Origin: Candidatus Jettenia ecosi | Lineage (GTDB): Bacteria > Planctomycetota > Brocadiia > Brocadiales > Brocadiaceae | DNA length: 56,940 bases | Direction of reading: 5' to 3' | Assembly: GCA_005524015.1 (NCBI GenBank) | Contig: SULG01000013.1 | Coordinates: 1 to 56,940 of the forward strand | Shown here: positions 25,696 through 35,791 of the stretch, piece by piece | Position numbering within the stretch: the first letter of the stretch is position 1 | Layout: each line of letters starts with the position of its first letter | Notes under the pieces: model-generated | What the model saw: the letters and a program-made list of their open reading frames with translations, nothing else | The model's database searches: none | Told to the model about the DNA's origin: nothing | Program-made: the position numbers and the translations under genes

Positions 25696-28585
25696 GGCAG
25701 TGACGTTCTATAAACGGCTGTCCTGCAAGAAATGTTTCCTGAATGTAATCACCACATGATATGCATCGTATACTCTTTTGTAAGTCAGGATATTTTCCAT
25801 AGTATCCTAAAGCTTCTATCTTTGTACGAATAAGCTCTCGCCTTCTTTCAAATCCATAGAAAGTCTCCAGAAATGTTTGGATATCGAAGCGTTTCGCTAC
25901 AATCATGAAAACAGAAAACTCCGCATCTAATTTCTCTAACGGGTTTGTTGTATTAATTTCTGTATGAAGCACTACGGCACTTTTTTTGTTTTTTGCATCT
26001 ACTTTGAATATTGTACGATCTTTCTTTTTTAGTAATGTGTGCTTAACATAATGAGCATGAAGATATTCTCCCATTTTTTGTTCTATAAAAGATCGTGTAA
26101 AATCTGTGTTCCAATGCACCCTATAAAGGATGTATTTTACATCCAGAATATCCCCGGGATTGAGAGCAAATTCTTTTATTCTGAACCCGCGACAATGTTG
26201 TTGTATATCAGCAAGTTTTTGAGAGAGCGACTCATGGTTTAATAATTCTCCTATTCTCTCTTTTGAGAGAAACGCAAGGTCGTAGACATTGATGCCATAC
26301 GTAAAATCTGTAGTCGCTTTATCTCCGTCGAAATCTCTCAAATGCCCGGATAGTGAATGATAATACGGTACAATGTCAGGTATTGCAAGCATAAGTGCAC
26401 GAGCAACAGCTATTCCGATAAATCTTTTTGAAACCAATCGCATGGATGGTTCTATCCCAGCAATTAATCGCACTATGATTCTGTTCCGTTTGTTTTCTGA
26501 AATTCGGTGAAGTTCTTCTAAAAGAAAAGGTTGAGAAGCTTTATGGCCGGTAATCTTTTTTATCTGTGCGCCGGTTGGGCAAGCGCTACAGCCAAGGCAT
26601 TGCGCCTCCACCTGAGGACGGCCCAGGCAATAGTCACGTTCTGTAAAGTGGATTGAGCGTTCATATTCTTCCCATAAAAATTTCTTTGAGATGCCCAAGT
26701 CTATATCATCCCAGGGAAAGATGTGGTCCTTTCCCTTTGCGCGAAAGTAATGTCCTTCTGATAATCCCAATTCTGTTAAATAAGTACGCCAGGTTTTGAT
26801 TATTTGATTTGGTATGTTGTTATAATAGGTGAAACCGTCCATAATCGATGAACGGACAAGGGCTGGTGTTAATCGTCTGTCGCCCATAGCTAGTAATTGT
26901 GTAAGCCATGATTCCTCATGTGAAGCGCTTTCCCGGAATTCCATGCCATGTAGCTTGCATATATGTTCAACCTTTTTTCGTATCTTCTTTGTATCTTCAA
27001 GAACTGTTATGCACGTATGAAATTCTAAAGGGGTATGGGGTGAATAATACAGAGGGGTTAGGCTGAAAATAATGCGCACATTACTGCTACACATGCTCTT
27101 TAAATCTGCCAGGCGTTTTACAAATCTTCCAAACTCTGAGAAATCTTCCTCTTGTTCCAGTCCGGTACTAATCAAAAAAATCTTTAGTTCTCTGATGCCT
27201 CTCTCAAATAAGAATTCACATGCCTTGTAGACTTGTTCCTCGGTAAGGTTCTTGTGCAGATAGCGCCGTAATCGTTCGCTGATACCTTCCATTCCGCAGC
27301 TAACCGTTGTCTTTCCAATTATCTGTAACACCTCTACAAGGAAGCGATCTGTGGATAGCAAATCGAATCGTTGGCTTTTCAGGCTAATATTGGCTGTTTC
27401 CTCATAAAAAGACAAAATCATGGGATACAATTCTTCATGGGTATTAAAATTAAAGCTCAGGAGGTTAACGGTATCGAGTCCTTGATGTGCTTTTGCAGAC
27501 CGCAATCCTTCTAAAAGTTTTGGTAGAGATCGTTCGCGATATGGTTTTCTCTCCCAACTTTCAGCGCAAAAGGCACAAAAGCATGGGCATCCGTTACTAA
27601 TTTGCAGGCTTCCCGTGCCCAAACTTTCCGGATCATACCATAGAGGGCATGATTCCATCGTTTTTATCTGATCAAGGTTATATACAATTGCGCCTTTTAC
27701 AGGATATGAGACATACGGCTCTCTCGGTACGATTCCTACTAAACCTTTTTCATTCGAAAGGGGGATTTTTGTCTCCTTTTCGCAAAGAGAGGATGAAGGG
27801 AAAGGTTTTTCTACTAGCCCTTGTTCTGAATAATTTTGTCCAATCATCGTATATTGATGTTCGTATTTATCTGGTTCGTAGAATCCATCTACCTTTCCAT
27901 GGCAGGAATTCAGAATTTCTGTTTTACTCAAACCCAGGGACTTTCCTTCTTTTACTATCTCCAAAAATTGTTTTATGGCATGTTCCCCTTCACCAATAAT
28001 GACTGCATCTACAAGTCCATAATTATTTTCAAATCCCTGATCCTTTATGGGTCCATGTAACACTGATGTAACTGCTGCGTTGGCGCCACCAAGGATAATG
28101 AGTGGGATATCAGGCCGGATCATGCGATCGTTTTTGAAGATTGGGATACCTGAAAAATGTAAGAGTCCTGGCAAATTCAATAGCTCGAGTACAAATGAAT
28201 TACTGATACCGAGTACATCAAATGCACAGGCCGGTTCTTTGGTAGTTGTGCCTAACCAAAGCGGGATTTTTGAAGCATTCATTATCTCCATATCCTTTGG
28301 TGGTGGAAGGAAGGCAAAATCTACAAAAATCCCTTTAACCTCCTGGGCAATTTGAGCTATCAGGGAATGAGAGATAGAGACAGATACATCACGATAGGTT
28401 GATAATCTGCAGACGAGAAATCTTAGTGTTGCCTGAGTAAACAAGGCAGCATCCATGGTATTAGGTTCTCCACCTTTTAACCAGAGCCCACCGAGTGAGA
28501 GTAAATGATAGTTTTCCTCATACCACCTTTTGATATCTTGTGAGGATCTTAAACAAGGATAAGGTTTAATGTCTAATAGAGTCAT
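25640..28585 (-). CDS. Large radical SAM protein of unknown function
   Basis: 981 residues. The N-terminal third resembles a cobalamin-binding-like or Rossmann domain (DIPLIILGGANAAVTSV, VDAVIIGEGEHAIKQFLEI). The radical SAM core has the cluster motif C333-x3-C337-x2-C340 in GCPCFCAFCAES, followed by GMEGISERLRRYLHKNLT. A second Cys group, CLGCSACPTG, lies at about 660, and a C-terminal zinc-ribbon-like pair (CISCG ... CLMC) at about 950-970. The part from about 690 to 800 is faintly like DUF2344, seen in other radical SAM fusions (low confidence). It is last in the leftward cluster, and its 3' end overlaps the opposing transporter gene by 56 bases. Function unknown; tRNA or cofactor modification would be guesses. 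Confidence 0.8.
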   Translation of the reverse strand: MTLLDIKPYPCLRSSQDIKRWYEENYHLLSLGGLWLKGGEPNTMDAALFTQATLRFLVCRLSTYRDVSVSISHSLIAQIAQEVKGIFVDFAFLPPPKDMEIMNASKIPLWLGTTTKEPACAFDVLGISNSFVLELLNLPGLLHFSGIPIFKNDRMIRPDIPLIILGGANAAVTSVLHGPIKDQGFENNYGLVDAVIIGEGEHAIKQFLEIVKEGKSLGLSKTEILNSCHGKVDGFYEPDKYEHQYTMIGQNYSEQGLVEKPFPSSSLCEKETKIPLSNEKGLVGIVPREPYVSYPVKGAIVYNLDQIKTMESCPLWYDPESLGTGSLQISNGCPCFCAFCAESWERKPYRERSLPKLLEGLRSAKAHQGLDTVNLLSFNFNTHEELYPMILSFYEETANISLKSQRFDLLSTDRFLVEVLQIIGKTTVSCGMEGISERLRRYLHKNLTEEQVYKACEFLFERGIRELKIFLISTGLEQEEDFSEFGRFVKRLADLKSMCSSNVRIIFSLTPLYYSPHTPLEFHTCITVLEDTKKIRKKVEHICKLHGMEFRESASHEESWLTQLLAMGDRRLTPALVRSSIMDGFTYYNNIPNQIIKTWRTYLTELGLSEGHYFRAKGKDHIFPWDDIDLGISKKFLWEEYERSIHFTERDYCLGRPQVEAQCLGCSACPTGAQIKKITGHKASQPFLLEELHRISENKRNRIIVRLIAGIEPSMRLVSKRFIGIAVARALMLAIPDIVPYYHSLSGHLRDFDGDKATTDFTYGINVYDLAFLSKERIGELLNHESLSQKLADIQQHCRGFRIKEFALNPGDILDVKYILYRVHWNTDFTRSFIEQKMGEYLHAHYVKHTLLKKKDRTIFKVDAKNKKSAVVLHTEINTTNPLEKLDAEFSVFMIVAKRFDIQTFLETFYGFERRRELIRTKIEALGYYGKYPDLQKSIRCISCGDYIQETFLAGQPFIERHCLMCSIKSEYISQYQQKLR

Positions 28586-28679
28586 AATAAAACAATTATA
28601 TCAGTTAAACGACAATAGGAAAAGAGGTTGGGGAAAGTATTATATTTTATTGATAACAGGAAAAGGGCATTTCCTTAAT

Positions 28680-29123
28680 TCAGGTGTTTATTCTTTTCCT
28701 GTCTGGATTTGAGTCTCTTTTAGCGGTTAGCAATTTCTCTTTCGTTTGCCGTCTAAGCGCTAGCAATTGCCATAAAAGACCAGCTGTGATGGCGCCGGCT
28801 GTGTCTGCTAACCAATCAGAGATAGTTACAGAACGGTGGGGAGTAAAGTATTGATGGAATTCATCTGACATACCATAAAGAGAGGTGATGCCAATTGCCA
28901 GGATAGTCTTATATATCATCTTAGTTCCCGTGAAAACAGAGGAAAATAACCAGCATAGCATAAAGCATAATAAACCAAATTCTACAAAATGAATGAGCTT
29001 ATCGGTATAAGGCGGAAGGGAAACAGAAGAGGTATCTTCGGAAGATGCAAGATATATACAATAAGCATAAGCTAAGGCCAATATGCATCTAAAAATCCAG
29101 GGTATTTTAATCTTTATGCTCAT
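28680..29123 (-). CDS. VanZ-like membrane protein
   Basis: 147 residues, about four membrane segments. It has the VanZ-family features TDKLIHFVEFGLLCFMLCW and YGMSDEFHQYFTPHRSVTISDWLADTAGA. VanZ relatives are linked to envelope or glycopeptide phenotypes, but no biochemical role is established. The start overlaps the end of the NYN gene by 17 bases. The C-terminal tail is basic and probably cytoplasmic. Confidence 0.85.
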   Translation of the reverse strand: MSIKIKIPWIFRCILALAYAYCIYLASSEDTSSVSLPPYTDKLIHFVEFGLLCFMLCWLFSSVFTGTKMIYKTILAIGITSLYGMSDEFHQYFTPHRSVTISDWLADTAGAITAGLLWQLLALRRQTKEKLLTAKRDSNPDRKRINT

Positions 29124-29784
29124 CCTTTTCTATTCCTTTAAATACACGAAGCCAATAGTGAGTCTCATCGGGAGAGGGCCCCTGGTGCTTATACAGTGGT
29201 TCACCTGTACTACAAGGGAGGTTCCCTTTTTTATTCTTTATCTTTGGTATATCTGCCTTCTTGATATTTAGTTTTAGTTCTTCTGTAGAAATATCTTTAA
29301 AAATATTCTTCCAGTATTTTGAATCTTTTTCTGATAAACCGTTTTGTTTATCTTCATATTCATCACATCCTGGTTTTTTGGTTTTATTTATAATTTCTAG
29401 AATTTCTTTATAGAATATTTTTGGTTCAATAATCTGACAACCACATTTTTTGACATGTCTTTTTATATCGTTATCATACGTAACAATACGAACATCTTTG
29501 GGATTTTGGCACAGGCTTGTAATATTTTTTATTTCGGTATCGGCATTAATACCAGATTTTGAATAAACTACGGTAATGCCGGAGTATGTTTGCTTTTTTG
29601 GTAAGATAACTTCAGTACAATTACCATCAAACACGATAATTATTTCATAATGTTTTTTTTCTTTGTACTTCGAGAGCAACGAAATTACATAGTTACGAAC
29701 CGGTTCTATATGGTTTCCTTCTACGTACTTCTCCAATTCTGGCACTGTAAATATGAGATTATAGCCATCAATAATAATTAACAT
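29107..29784 (-). CDS. NYN-domain (YacP/Rae1-like) ribonuclease-like protein
   Basis: About 225 residues. The N-terminal NYN/PIN-like domain begins LIIIDGYNLIF, continues with IIIVFDGNCTEVILP, and has acidic residues in INADTEIKNI and RIVTYDNDIKRHV, the layout of YacP proteins (Rae1 of Bacillus is a ribosome-associated mRNA endonuclease). The C-terminal 90 residues are charged and unrecognised. ATG 29784 overlaps the pyrC stop by 7 bases; a TTG at 29796 is the alternative. Confidence 0.8.
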   Translation of the reverse strand: MLIIIDGYNLIFTVPELEKYVEGNHIEPVRNYVISLLSKYKEKKHYEIIIVFDGNCTEVILPKKQTYSGITVVYSKSGINADTEIKNITSLCQNPKDVRIVTYDNDIKRHVKKCGCQIIEPKIFYKEILEIINKTKKPGCDEYEDKQNGLSEKDSKYWKNIFKDISTEELKLNIKKADIPKIKNKKGNLPCSTGEPLYKHQGPSPDETHYWLRVFKGIEKDEHKD

Positions 29785-31067
29785 AAAATTGAGCAATTAT
29801 CAAAAACTACTTTTCCCCCAATGAGAGTGGTTACTACTTTGCCTTTTAACATCCAGCCGTTGAAAGGACAGTTTCTTGCTTTTGATTCAAATTTTTCGAC
29901 ATCTACGATCCATTCCTTATTCAGATCAATAATAGTAATATCGGCAGGCATACCAACTGCTAAACTACCCCCATGAATCTTAAATATTTGAGCAGGGTTG
30001 GTAGACATTTTTTGAATAACTTTTTTCATTGATAAAATACCGGGATGTACAAGTTTCGTAAGAATAACACCCAGTGCAGTTTCAAGTCCTACAATACCAG
30101 ATGCGCCATTTTTGATATCCTTATGGGTATGTGGAGCATGATCTGTAGCAATGACATCGACTACATTATTATTCGACACGCCGTTTTGAATCGCTTCTAC
30201 ATCTTCCTGTGAGCGTAAAGGGGGATTGGTTTTGGGCACATTCCCATTCATATTTTTAAAATTTTCGTCTAATAGTAAATGATGGGGGGTGACTTCGCAC
30301 GTTATCCTTGCAAGATTTCTTTCTTTGGCCTGCTGAATAACCTCCAGAGAACTTTTTAAACTAACATGTGAGATGTGTAGCCATCCTTTCGCTTGTTCGG
30401 TACATTTAATCTCACGGATAATGAAATCAGTTTCATGGCAAAACGGCTTACCTGGAAAAGATGCCACGTTGTGATTCTCTTTTGCTTTATCGAGAGAAAT
30501 TTGAGAATCCTCACAATGAGGACTTATAACAATGTTGTTTTGCGCAGCCAATTCGCAAGCTTTTTTCATTAATGTTTCGTAAAATACCGGATTGCCGTCA
30601 TCAGACAAGGCTCTAACGCGTTTATCCCTCGATAGTGTTTCAATATCCGTTAGTTCTTCTCCTAATAATCCCTTTGTAATACACGCCTTTGTATAGATAT
30701 TGACTACACTCTTTTGACAAACCTTTTCCATTAAGGAGTCTACCATTTCTATTGAATCAATAGGGGGAATTGTGTTTGGTTCGCATATCAGAGTTGTATA
30801 ACCACCCTTTGCGGCAGCCCGGGAACCTGTTTCAATGGTCTCTTTATACTCTAAGCCAGGCTCGCGAAGATGAGTATGGCAATCGATCAGGCCAGGAACT
30901 ACATATTTAAGAGTTGCGTCGATAACGGTAACATCGTTATTTACCTTAATATCGCTTGAAATCGCTTTAATCTTACCATCCTTGATAAAGATGTCTGCAC
31001 GACCATCAATCCCTGTTGCAGGGTCTACAACATGACCGCCTTTTATCAACACCTCATTACTTATCAT
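29778..31067 (-). CDS. pyrC: Dihydroorotase, class I
   Basis: Cyclises carbamoyl aspartate to dihydroorotate in pyrimidine synthesis. 429 residues. The metal-binding HTH is in GLIDCHTHLREPG; later ligands are in ISPHCED, LHISHVSLK and DVIATDHAPHT. GGAGC lies 8 bases before the ATG. It is embedded between the endonuclease III-like gene and the NYN gene; other pyrimidine genes are absent from the window. Confidence 0.94.
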   Translation of the reverse strand: MISNEVLIKGGHVVDPATGIDGRADIFIKDGKIKAISSDIKVNNDVTVIDATLKYVVPGLIDCHTHLREPGLEYKETIETGSRAAAKGGYTTLICEPNTIPPIDSIEMVDSLMEKVCQKSVVNIYTKACITKGLLGEELTDIETLSRDKRVRALSDDGNPVFYETLMKKACELAAQNNIVISPHCEDSQISLDKAKENHNVASFPGKPFCHETDFIIREIKCTEQAKGWLHISHVSLKSSLEVIQQAKERNLARITCEVTPHHLLLDENFKNMNGNVPKTNPPLRSQEDVEAIQNGVSNNNVVDVIATDHAPHTHKDIKNGASGIVGLETALGVILTKLVHPGILSMKKVIQKMSTNPAQIFKIHGGSLAVGMPADITIIDLNKEWIVDVEKFESKARNCPFNGWMLKGKVVTTLIGGKVVFDNCSILC

Positions 31068-31124
31068 TTTATTTGCTCCATAAATAATCTTGCCATGCCT
31101 CGCATTATCTCTAATAGAGATATC

Positions 31125-31769
31125 TTATAAAAATTCTTTTAAAGGACACTGTTCGCAGAACTTCTTGGGCTTACAAAACATCTTTCCTATATTTACTAAT
31201 AAGGCATGGTATTCGTTAAATAATTTTACATCTTTTGGCAGATTTTCCTCAAAAAAAGATTTAATCTCATCATAGGAACTCTCTTCAGGAATAAATCCAT
31301 GCCGTGAAAAAATTCTATGGGTGTAGGTATCCACAACGAATGTGGGCAGATTTCCTGCATATAACAGAACAGAATCTGCTGTTTCTGGTCCGATACCTTT
31401 CACGGCGAGTAATTCACTTCGAAGTGTTTGCAAATCCTGAGCAAACAACCTTGATAGGCTACCTCCGTAGTTTGAGAATAACCACTCCATGAACGTTTTT
31501 ATACGCCTTGCCTTGACATTAAAAAAGCCAGAGGGACGTATAAGCTGCGATAACTCTATTACATTCAACTCATGTATTGCTTCTGGAGTGAGCTTCCCGG
31601 TATTCTTGAGGTTCCTGATAGCCTTTTCAACATTAGACCAGCTGGTGTTTTGTGTTAGTATAGCGCCAACAATAATCTCAAAGGGAGTTTCTCCGGGCCA
31701 CCAGTATTGTGGGCCTAAAGTATCAAACATCTTTTGATATATTTGTAAAAGGACTTTTGCTTTACTCAT
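31125..31769 (-). CDS. Endonuclease III-family DNA glycosylase
   Basis: About 214 residues of the HhH-GPD superfamily, for base excision repair. The helix-hairpin-helix is LLAVKGIGPETADSVLLYA and the catalytic Asp is in VVDTYTHRIF. The Lys of bifunctional Nth enzymes (GxGxKTA) is replaced by Glu, suggesting a glycosylase without lyase activity, as in the MagIII-like branch. The C-terminal Fe-S motif has only three Cys (CKPKKFCEQC) and the protein ends six residues later, so the fourth ligand is missing. ATG 31769 overlaps the end of the DHS-like gene; TTG 31781 is an alternative. Confidence 0.8.
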   Translation of the reverse strand: MSKAKVLLQIYQKMFDTLGPQYWWPGETPFEIIVGAILTQNTSWSNVEKAIRNLKNTGKLTPEAIHELNVIELSQLIRPSGFFNVKARRIKTFMEWLFSNYGGSLSRLFAQDLQTLRSELLAVKGIGPETADSVLLYAGNLPTFVVDTYTHRIFSRHGFIPEESSYDEIKSFFEENLPKDVKLFNEYHALLVNIGKMFCKPKKFCEQCPLKEFL

Positions 31770-32730
31770 CTCCTGTACCAAGTTGTGAGAGAATACCCAT
31801 TCTCAATAGTGGTAACATAATCTCATGGTGACCTGTGATCTCGTATCCATACTGAGTGGGTCTTTTTAAGACATTTGTTCTTGGTCTATAATGTTGAATC
31901 ATGTCCATGTTTACGGTTGTAAAATTTTCAATCTTATAACCCAGGTTTCTCGCAATACAAATTGCTTTGAGAAAGACTTCGGGCATAATAACTGCAGAAC
32001 CTATATTTAACCATACCCCTCCTTCTAATTCCGAAACGACAGAAGCGAGGATTTTAAAATCAATGTGGCTTGATTCTCCTAAGTCTTTTCCGGAAATATT
32101 CGGGTGCATGTGGATGGTATCTGTTCCTAATGCAACATGGACGGTAATGGGGATATTCAATCGTGCACCCCATGCCAACAAACTAAGATCATTATACTCG
32201 TTTTTTTCTTCATGTATTCTATTTCCCAGCGCCCGTCCAAGTCCTATGTTTTCTGTTATACCTTTTGCGGATGCAATTTGAAACGCTCCGGCTGTTTCTT
32301 TTGCCATACCAAAACTACCGTCTTTTAAGCTTGCTGCTACGTCTTCAGAAGTTGCTCCGATGAGTGAGATTTCGTAATCGTGAATCGCGGCAGCGCCGTT
32401 CATGGCAAGAGCTGTTACCACATTTCGTTTCATGAGATCTATAATTAATGGTGATAAGCCACATTTTATGACATGTGCGCCAATGGCCATTACTACATGA
32501 TGCTCATTCTGGTATGCCTGGACTATCGCATGAATTATTTTCCGAAGGTTTGCTGACGCTAAAATCTCTGGTAGGGATTTGAAAAAGGCATGTATTCCAT
32601 CTGAAGGTAAAACAGGCTTGGAAAATACATTGATACTTGAAAGATTCTTTCGTTCTTTTATTGAATATGTCTTAATCTTACTTAAGTCTAAAGGTTTAAA
32701 CGAAGAACGCTTTTGTTCACGCTGTTTCAC
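31762..32730 (-). CDS. Deoxyhypusine synthase-like protein of unknown function
   Basis: 322 residues. The central part resembles the NAD-binding fold of deoxyhypusine synthases (VVMAIGAHVIKCGLSPLIIDLMKR, TALAMNGAAAIHDYEISLIGATSEDVAASL, GSFGMAKETAGAF). Bacteria have no eIF5A. The region where the catalytic Lys stands in true DHS (GGGVxKHH) reads WLNIGSAVIMPEVFLKA, so the same reaction is unlikely. It is 102 bases downstream of the ferredoxin and overlaps the start of the glycosylase gene. Homospermidine-synthase-like or other NAD-dependent chemistry is possible; nothing specific can be assigned. Confidence 0.65.
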   Translation of the reverse strand: MKQREQKRSSFKPLDLSKIKTYSIKERKNLSSINVFSKPVLPSDGIHAFFKSLPEILASANLRKIIHAIVQAYQNEHHVVMAIGAHVIKCGLSPLIIDLMKRNVVTALAMNGAAAIHDYEISLIGATSEDVAASLKDGSFGMAKETAGAFQIASAKGITENIGLGRALGNRIHEEKNEYNDLSLLAWGARLNIPITVHVALGTDTIHMHPNISGKDLGESSHIDFKILASVVSELEGGVWLNIGSAVIMPEVFLKAICIARNLGYKIENFTTVNMDMIQHYRPRTNVLKRPTQYGYEITGHHEIMLPLLRMGILSQLGTGDE

Positions 32731-32832
32731 CAGCTCTGTTCCTTCCTTGAAGCTAACAGATTAACTTTTATCGACACCAGAATTTTCACATCTTAGGGAT
32801 TCTTTGATAAAGAAGAATCCGCCTCCTTATTG

Positions 32833-33003
32833 TTAAGGAATAAGAATTGCTTCAACAGGACATACGGATATACAACTGCCACAATCAGTACAGGTATCTG
32901 CATCAATTATCCTCTTATCCCCTGATTCTGTTATAGCATTTACAGGGCATTCGCTCTCGCATGCTCCACAATTTATACAATCATCGGTAATTTTATGAGC
33001 CAT
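32833..33003 (-). CDS. Small 2[4Fe-4S] ferredoxin
   Basis: 56 residues. Two complete cluster motifs: C9-x2-C12-x2-C15-x3-C19-P, and C38-x2-C41-x2-C44-x3-C48-P, the classical clostridial-type ferredoxin arrangement. An AAAGGA ribosome site precedes the ATG, which is 13 bases downstream of the lpxK stop. It is a low-potential electron carrier; possible partners nearby include the radical SAM enzymes and the hydrogenase, but no link is shown. Confidence 0.92.
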   Translation of the reverse strand: MAHKITDDCINCGACESECPVNAITESGDKRIIDADTCTDCGSCISVCPVEAILIP

Positions 33004-33016
33004 TTTATTTTTCCTT

Positions 33017-34108
33017 TCAATTCAAAATAGCGTTGATCTTATTTTCAAAAATCTCATAACCTTTTACAATACATATTTCCATCTTTAACGTCCACAATGG
33101 GAAATCCCATATATCAGAGTTATCCCGCATTTTTACTTTATCTTTTTGGGTAATAATAATTGCGTCTGGTTTTATACCGCCCATTTCTTTATTTAATGCT
33201 ATAAGTTCAGAAGAGGTATAGTGGTGGTGATCTGGAAATATACGAAGGCCAAGCAGTTCAGCCCCTAACCCTTCGATACTCTTTCTGAATGATAGCGGAT
33301 TACCTATGGCACAAAACGCAAAGACTCTTTTACCCTTTAAATAATTAATATCTAATAGTTTGGCATCTTTTACCGATTCTAAATACGTAGGTTTGTGAAT
33401 TGCCTCTATTACAGGAATATATCCCGCAAATTCATGCAAACGATCAACAATAAACCTGATTTTATCAGGGGCGCATTGATCTGCATGGGTAAGAATGATC
33501 ATATCGGCCCTTCTTAGTTCCTTAAGCGGCTCCCGCAACATCCCGCGCGGGACCATGTGTTCATACCCAAAGGGATTCAGGGTATCAATAATTACAATAT
33601 TTAGGTCTCTTGCAAGGCGAAGATGCTGAAATCCATCGTCCAATAATACACATTCAGCATTAAAACGACTGATAGCCTCTAACCCGCTTTTAACCCTATC
33701 TTTACTCAATAAGTTTGGAATATCAGGGATATTTTCTTTCAGTAAAAGATACTCATCATTACAAGCTTTGTTGGCCGGAAAATTGTATTCTTGCTGTAAG
33801 CTAGCCGCATAACCCCTGCTGAGAATAACAACTCTTTTGTTTCTTTCTTGTAAATATCTTGAGATGTATTCAACGGTTGGTGTTTTGCCAGTTCCCCCTG
33901 TAGTAATATTTCCCACACTAATTACAGGGATAGGGAGGCGTATGCTTTTGAAGATACCTTCCGTATAAAAAAAAATACGAGTTTTAACTACAAACCCGTA
34001 TATTTTTGAGAGTAGGTAGAGCCCATTCCGAATTATTCTGAAATGAATATCGGGACTTCCCTCTACCACAATTTTTACATAATATTCTCTAAAAAGAGAA
34101 ATAAACAA
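33017..34108 (-). CDS. lpxK: Tetraacyldisaccharide 4'-kinase
   Basis: Phosphorylates the lipid A precursor at the inner membrane. About 363 residues. The P-loop region [12 protein letters not shown] is at residues 66-77, preceded by a hydrophobic N-terminal stretch. VILSRGYAA and [21 protein letters not shown] are family motifs. Its presence implies an LPS-type outer membrane. The start is uncertain: the first possible codon is TTG (34108) without a good ribosome site. Confidence 0.93.
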   Translation of the reverse strand: MFISLFREYYVKIVVEGSPDIHFRIIRNGLYLLSKIYGFVVKTRIFFYTEGIFKSIRLPIPVISVGNITTGGTGKTPTVEYISRYLQERNKRVVILSRGYAASLQQEYNFPANKACNDEYLLLKENIPDIPNLLSKDRVKSGLEAISRFNAECVLLDDGFQHLRLARDLNIVIIDTLNPFGYEHMVPRGMLREPLKELRRADMIILTHADQCAPDKIRFIVDRLHEFAGYIPVIEAIHKPTYLESVKDAKLLDINYLKGKRVFAFCAIGNPLSFRKSIEGLGAELLGLRIFPDHHHYTSSELIALNKEMGGIKPDAIIITQKDKVKMRDNSDIWDFPLWTLKMEICIVKGYEIFENKINAILN

Positions 34109-34158
34109 ATGGTATAAAAGAAAAAATTTTTAAATTCTGAATGTATCAAATACAGGAT

Positions 34159-34794
34159 TTATTTCAATGGAACTGACCAATACGCCTCATCTAAAAATTG
34201 TTTCCATGAGCGATATTTATCAGAACGAAGTTTCAAACTGAGTATTGGACTATGCTTCGGTTTAACAGGTTTTCGTGTTAACCTCATTCCTGCCTGCTCA
34301 GGGGTTCTGCCGCCTTTCTTTTTGTTACATTCCGTACAGGCACATACAATATTTGTCCAGGTAGTTTTTCCATAATATGTCTTTGGTACAATATGATCCA
34401 AACTAAGTTCAGAGGTTGGAAATCGTTGACCGCAGTATTGACATTTATTCTCGTCCCGGGCAAATATATTACGCCTGTTGAATTTTACATTGGATTGAGG
34501 AAGTTTATCATAAAATAAAAGGCGGATAATTTTTGGTACCTCAATTTCAAAAGAAACAGTTCTGATCCAACTTGCATCATCCTCTTCCGGTAAACCTGAT
34601 TTTGCTTTGTAAAGAGAGACGTCTTTCCAATTTTCAAAATTATAGGAACTGAATTTTCCCTCATCTATGGAAACAACTTCTGCTGTCTCTTTGCATAGTA
34701 AAGCAAATGCCCTCTTTGCTGAAACTACATGCAGAGCCATGAAAAACTTATTTAATACCAGTACGCTAGATTCTAATGCAGCAACTTGTTGCAT
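34159..34794 (-). CDS. HNH endonuclease-type protein
   Basis: 211 residues. The HNH domain lies at about 105-165: C118-x2-C121, LDHIVPK with D133-H134, TNIVCACTECNKKKGG with C153/C156 and Asn148/157. GAGGA lies 10 bases before the ATG. HNH proteins of this size are widespread in Planctomycetes and cyanobacteria with no known role. It is not in a toxin, phage or restriction context here. Confidence 0.85.
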   Translation of the reverse strand: MQQVAALESSVLVLNKFFMALHVVSAKRAFALLCKETAEVVSIDEGKFSSYNFENWKDVSLYKAKSGLPEEDDASWIRTVSFEIEVPKIIRLLFYDKLPQSNVKFNRRNIFARDENKCQYCGQRFPTSELSLDHIVPKTYYGKTTWTNIVCACTECNKKKGGRTPEQAGMRLTRKPVKPKHSPILSLKLRSDKYRSWKQFLDEAYWSVPLK

Positions 34795-34960
34795 ATTAGT
34801 AAATCCTCAATACAAAACAAGTGCATATTGCGGTAAGCCGCAAATAAGTCAATTTACCATAGAAATGCTGAGGATGAATACTCCAAAACACGTAAAAAAT
34901 AGATTTTATAAAAATATCCTAAGTATAGAAGTAAAATTATACCAATCGAACATGGGTAAT

Positions 34961-35791
34961 TCAAGGGAATTGTACTGCTCCAAGTTGGTTCAATGTCCCA
35001 TACCCTTTGCCAGGATTCAATGATTTTTTAATGGCTGCGGTAATAAATTTTTTTGCCTGAGTAACAGCATCTATTAAGCTGCTTCCCTTTGCCAGGTAAG
35101 TAGCTATTGCCGAGGCATAAGCGCATCCTGTACCGTGGATATTTTTTGTTGGTATATATTCATCCTCAATATACTCAAAAGATTTTCCATCGTATAAAAT
35201 ATCAACGACTTTATCCTTATATTTTCCATTATCCCATGATCTTTCTGCATGTCCGCCTTTTATAAGTATAGAGAGAGGACCTGATTGATGAATACGTCGG
35301 GCAGCTTCTTCTGCATGAAAAAAATTCCTTATCTTTAATCCGGAGATATATTCTGCTTCCGGAATATTTGGCGTTACTATGAGGGATAATGGAAACAATT
35401 GTGATGTGAGGACGTGTGTGGCATCAGGAGATAACAATTGCTTTCCATTTTTGGAAAGCATGACAGGGTCTACGACGACACGTTTGGTGTTATACTCTTT
35501 TATTTTTGAACTAACCATTTCCACGGTATCTTTACTCATAAGCATTCCCGTTTTGATAGCGTCCGCACCTATATCCATCATAACCGCATCTATTTGTTGT
35601 CCTATAAAAAATACTGGTATTTCAAAGATAGAATGAACACCAAGGCTATTTTGGGCAGTTAATGCAGTAATGACAGTAGTTGCATATCCTCCCAATGCTG
35701 TGATAGTTTTCATATCTGCCTGTATTCCTGCGCCACCTCCTGTATCGGAACCGGCTATGGTGAGAATTTTAGATAAGGAAGATTGAACCAT
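34961..35791 (-). CDS. thiD: Hydroxymethylpyrimidine / phosphomethylpyrimidine kinase
   Basis: Phosphorylates HMP and HMP-phosphate for thiamine synthesis. 276 residues of the ribokinase family. N-terminal [19 protein letters not shown], and the C-terminal anion hole and catalytic region [23 protein letters not shown] 35791 is used; TTG 35803 is the alternative. There is no room for a TPP riboswitch before it, since the neighbouring lipoprotein gene ends only about 58 bases upstream. Confidence 0.94.
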   Translation of the reverse strand: MVQSSLSKILTIAGSDTGGGAGIQADMKTITALGGYATTVITALTAQNSLGVHSIFEIPVFFIGQQIDAVMMDIGADAIKTGMLMSKDTVEMVSSKIKEYNTKRVVVDPVMLSKNGKQLLSPDATHVLTSQLFPLSLIVTPNIPEAEYISGLKIRNFFHAEEAARRIHQSGPLSILIKGGHAERSWDNGKYKDKVVDILYDGKSFEYIEDEYIPTKNIHGTGCAYASAIATYLAKGSSLIDAVTQAKKFITAAIKKSLNPGKGYGTLNQLGAVQFP

